A program made the translations under genes and the position numbers. The notes beneath the pieces are model-generated. The model did no database searches and had not been told where the DNA came from. It saw nothing but the letters and a program-made list of their open reading frames with translations. From NCBI RefSeq assembly GCF_021130785.1, contig NC_060208.1, positions 55,331,001 to 55,395,000 of the forward strand: DNA of 64,000 bases, written 5' to 3'. Position 1 is the stretch's first letter, and each line of letters opens with the position of its first letter. The stretch comes from Homalodisca vitripennis. Taxonomy: Eukaryota > Arthropoda > Insecta > Hemiptera > Cicadellidae. Shown one piece after another: positions 61,859-64,000 of the stretch.

Positions 61859-62914
61859 ATATAAGACTGCTTTACTACATAATTATATACGAAGTTAGAT
61901 TTTCGTTATTACGTAGTTCTTGAGATATCAGATTCGGTTTTCCGTCTCATTTGTTTGCCGATAGAGGAATTTTGGAATAAGTTAAAGTGGAGAATCAAGT
62001 CAGATCAGTACAGTTTCAGGTCCTGAAAACTGCATGACACTTTTCACATTTATAATATTAAGCGCCAAACATTATGATGGTGTTTTGATTAAAAAACGTA
62101 TTACATAATTTTACTTCATAATTGTCACTAAAGGTACTACTATAATACTGCGCCTGTCAGCTTGAAACTGATTGGTTTGATAATTAATAGAAAATAGAAA
62201 ATCTTGTATTAACAATATAGATAATTGGGATACATTAATTAGTCTCATGGCGCTATTGTTAATAATACAATACAACAAAAATTAGTAAAAAAGAAATACA
62301 AATTTGTTAAAAGTTTTACCGCTTTAAAAGGGAACACGTATGTTATTTTCTCGGTATATTCTTAGTGGTAATATACGTAATCCACTTCTGTTACAATACG
62401 CCATTAATTAGGTGGATCGTTAGTGGATTACTCAATGGGCGTTATACTATGTAAATAACAATATTTATACAAAGCCAAAATGTGAAAGTAACAGTACATG
62501 TTATTAGTTATTGAAATTTACACCCAACTGTATAATAACTATGTTTTAATCAATTTGTTTCATAAATATTTCGAATGTATTCATTAACACTCCTTATTTA
62601 AAAGTGTTATCATTTAAATAAAGCGTAATTGACTATTTAGGTTAATATACTAATGCTGTGAAGAGACAGAGCACAGCCTAAACTGTTGAGATAGTATAGA
62701 ATTGAGTCTCTAGAGAAAACAAGATTAGGGGTTAATAAAAGGTTTGGTAGGAAAGTGACTGTGTGACTGTCGCGGTAAAGTATCAGTCTACGCAATTTGT
62801 ATGTAATCAAGGGAGGGACCTTGACCAGCAGCACACATGACTTTGTTACAAAGGTTGAGGAGTGGTCGGATTTTGAGGGAGAGTGTTTGAGAAAGATTGT
62901 TGTGAAGTCGGGTT
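61859..62914. other. intron segment, nothing recognised
   Basis: AT-rich; no gene or repeat supported. Confidence 0.4.
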
Positions 62915-63270
62915 TTCTGTGGTACTCATGTCCGCAATAATTCTTTCGAGGGCTTGCCTAACAGCCTAACTATAGAACCAAGATTGGAGTTTCGTGGTCA
63001 GATTTCTGTGGTACTCACGTCCGCAATAATTCCTTCGATGGCTTGCCTAACAGCCTAACTATAGAACCAAGATTGGAGTTTCGTGGTCAGATTTCTGTGG
63101 TACTCACGTCCGCAATAATTCCTTCGATGGCTTGCCTAACAGCCTAACTATAGAACCAAGATTGGAGTTTCGTGGTCAGATTTCTGTGGTACTCACGTCC
63201 GCAATAATTCCTTCGATGGCTTGCCTAACAGCCTAACTATAGAACCAAGATTGGAGTTTCGTGGTCGGAT
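62915..63270. repeat. 89-bp tandem array, four copies
   Basis: Copies start at 62915, 63004, 63093 and 63182, exactly 89 bp apart, each beginning ttctgtggtactca and containing cgcaataattccttcgatgg and ccaagattggagtttcgtgg. Copies 2-4 are almost identical; copy 1 has a few substitutions (catg for cacg, ctttcgagg for ccttcgatgg). Confidence 0.95.
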
Positions 63271-64000
63271 TTCTGATACATCTGTAGGACACCCTTCTTT
63301 GCCATTCGTTATTGGCTAATAAACAGTCGATCCTTGTAGTAAAAGGTCATATCTCATTCGCACATTATATTCATGCGAATATAATGTTCGCCTAACACTG
63401 GGTATCCTACTTGTGCGCCGACGGGCATCAACACATTACAAACAATGTAGCATGTTGTACCACAGAAATAAAAGTATGTATATGACTAACGGGGGAAATA
63501 AATATAGATTTAAATGTAGGGCCTTTTTTATGTAAAGGCAATGTTGATTTTACATAACCTCGAATTTTGGACTCTGCTGAGATATGTGTAGTTGACTTAC
63601 AGCCTTACTGGTATATAATGGTCCGACGTTTAAACTGTTGATGACTGTTCTCGTGGTTGGTGGTACACAGTTCATAATCAGGTTGCAAGTCAACATAATC
63701 CTCTACCGCCGTGGACCAAGACTCCCAGAAGCAGGTCGCCGACAAAGTCTTGTCACTGCGAGGCCGCTCAGGATGTCGGGTCTAGAGTTTCCGAGTGACG
63801 ACGGCAGTTATCACAGAACCGGAAGTCGGCATTGGACTTCCGGCTGCCTAGATGGTTGGTTTCGCTTCCATTGCTTCGTTTGTCAAATGCACAACATGTA
63901 AAGATATTTTAATTAAATTAATTTCAATTTAAAATAATTTGCTATGAAAATAATATCATTGGTTACATCATACTTTTATTGGTAACCAAAGTACCAAATA
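63271..64000. other. intron segment with a terminal CpG-rich patch
   Basis: A GC-richer patch at 63690-63860 (tctaccgccgtggaccaag) carries an 87-codon frame (63638-63901) with no family resemblance. The rest is AT-rich. Confidence 0.35.

Larger units (their letters stand above)
7916..64000 (+). other. zip: first intron of zip (3' end not in window)
   Basis: A perfect donor GTAAGT follows exon 1. The next expected peptide (motor segment continuing TYSGLF-like, with the P-loop GESGAGKT) was not found in any frame, so the intron appears to exceed 56 kb. A very small exon could have been missed. The intron holds repeats, transposon remains and scattered CpG-rich patches, listed separately. Confidence 0.7.

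Noticed and set aside
62915..63270. CRISPR-like direct repeats
   Set aside because: Units are contiguous 89-bp tandem copies without unique spacers, in a eukaryotic intron. The same holds for the arrays at 15758, 26359 and 55240.

Overview
The window is AT-rich eukaryotic DNA and most likely comes from an insect genome with large introns. The one recognisable host gene is the first coding exon of non-muscle myosin II heavy chain (zipper, zip) on the + strand at 7559-7915. It has an upstream in-frame stop, a good start context and a perfect GTAAGT donor. I found no second zip exon downstream, so about 56 kb (7916-64000) reads as a very long first intron. The protein has an insect-type zipper N-terminus. 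The hemimetabolous (perhaps hemipteran) guess rests only on intron size and repeat style.

Layout. 1-1100: a possible last exon (514-651) and 3' UTR of an unrecognised + strand gene. 1100-7200: AT-rich intergenic DNA with (TA)n tracts. 7200-7558: CpG-richer promoter/5' UTR of zip, with a palindromic CACGTG E-box and initiator-like TCAGT motifs. 7916-64000: intron filled with repeats. These are a decayed non-LTR retrotransposon on the - strand (about 11840-15250; endonuclease and reverse transcriptase parts visible, split by a hairpin insert), a 54-bp/108-bp higher-order tandem array (15758-16048), a ~90-100-bp tandem array (26359-26750), a 5S rRNA-headed SINE on the - strand (32605-32835), an isolated primer-binding-site-like sequence for tRNA-Lys (37261-37275), a segment bounded by ~110-bp inverted repeats (47591-49143), an ~89-bp tandem array (55240-55502), a short hAT transposon with perfect 22-bp terminal inverted repeats and 8-bp target duplication (60533-61437), a LINE-like 3' end with a (GTAA)n tail (61780-61858) and an exact 89-bp tandem array (62915-63270).

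Between these repeats the intron has many short (150-350 bp) CpG-rich patches against the AT-rich background. Several carry clean transcription-factor words (CRE, AP-1, paired E2F-like sites). They are the best candidates for intronic enhancers or alternative promoters of zip, but that is inference. Most open reading frames in the window are chance frames through these patches. I saw no bacterial-style operon, CRISPR array, rRNA gene or intact tRNA gene, and nothing that clearly amounts to a new multi-gene system.
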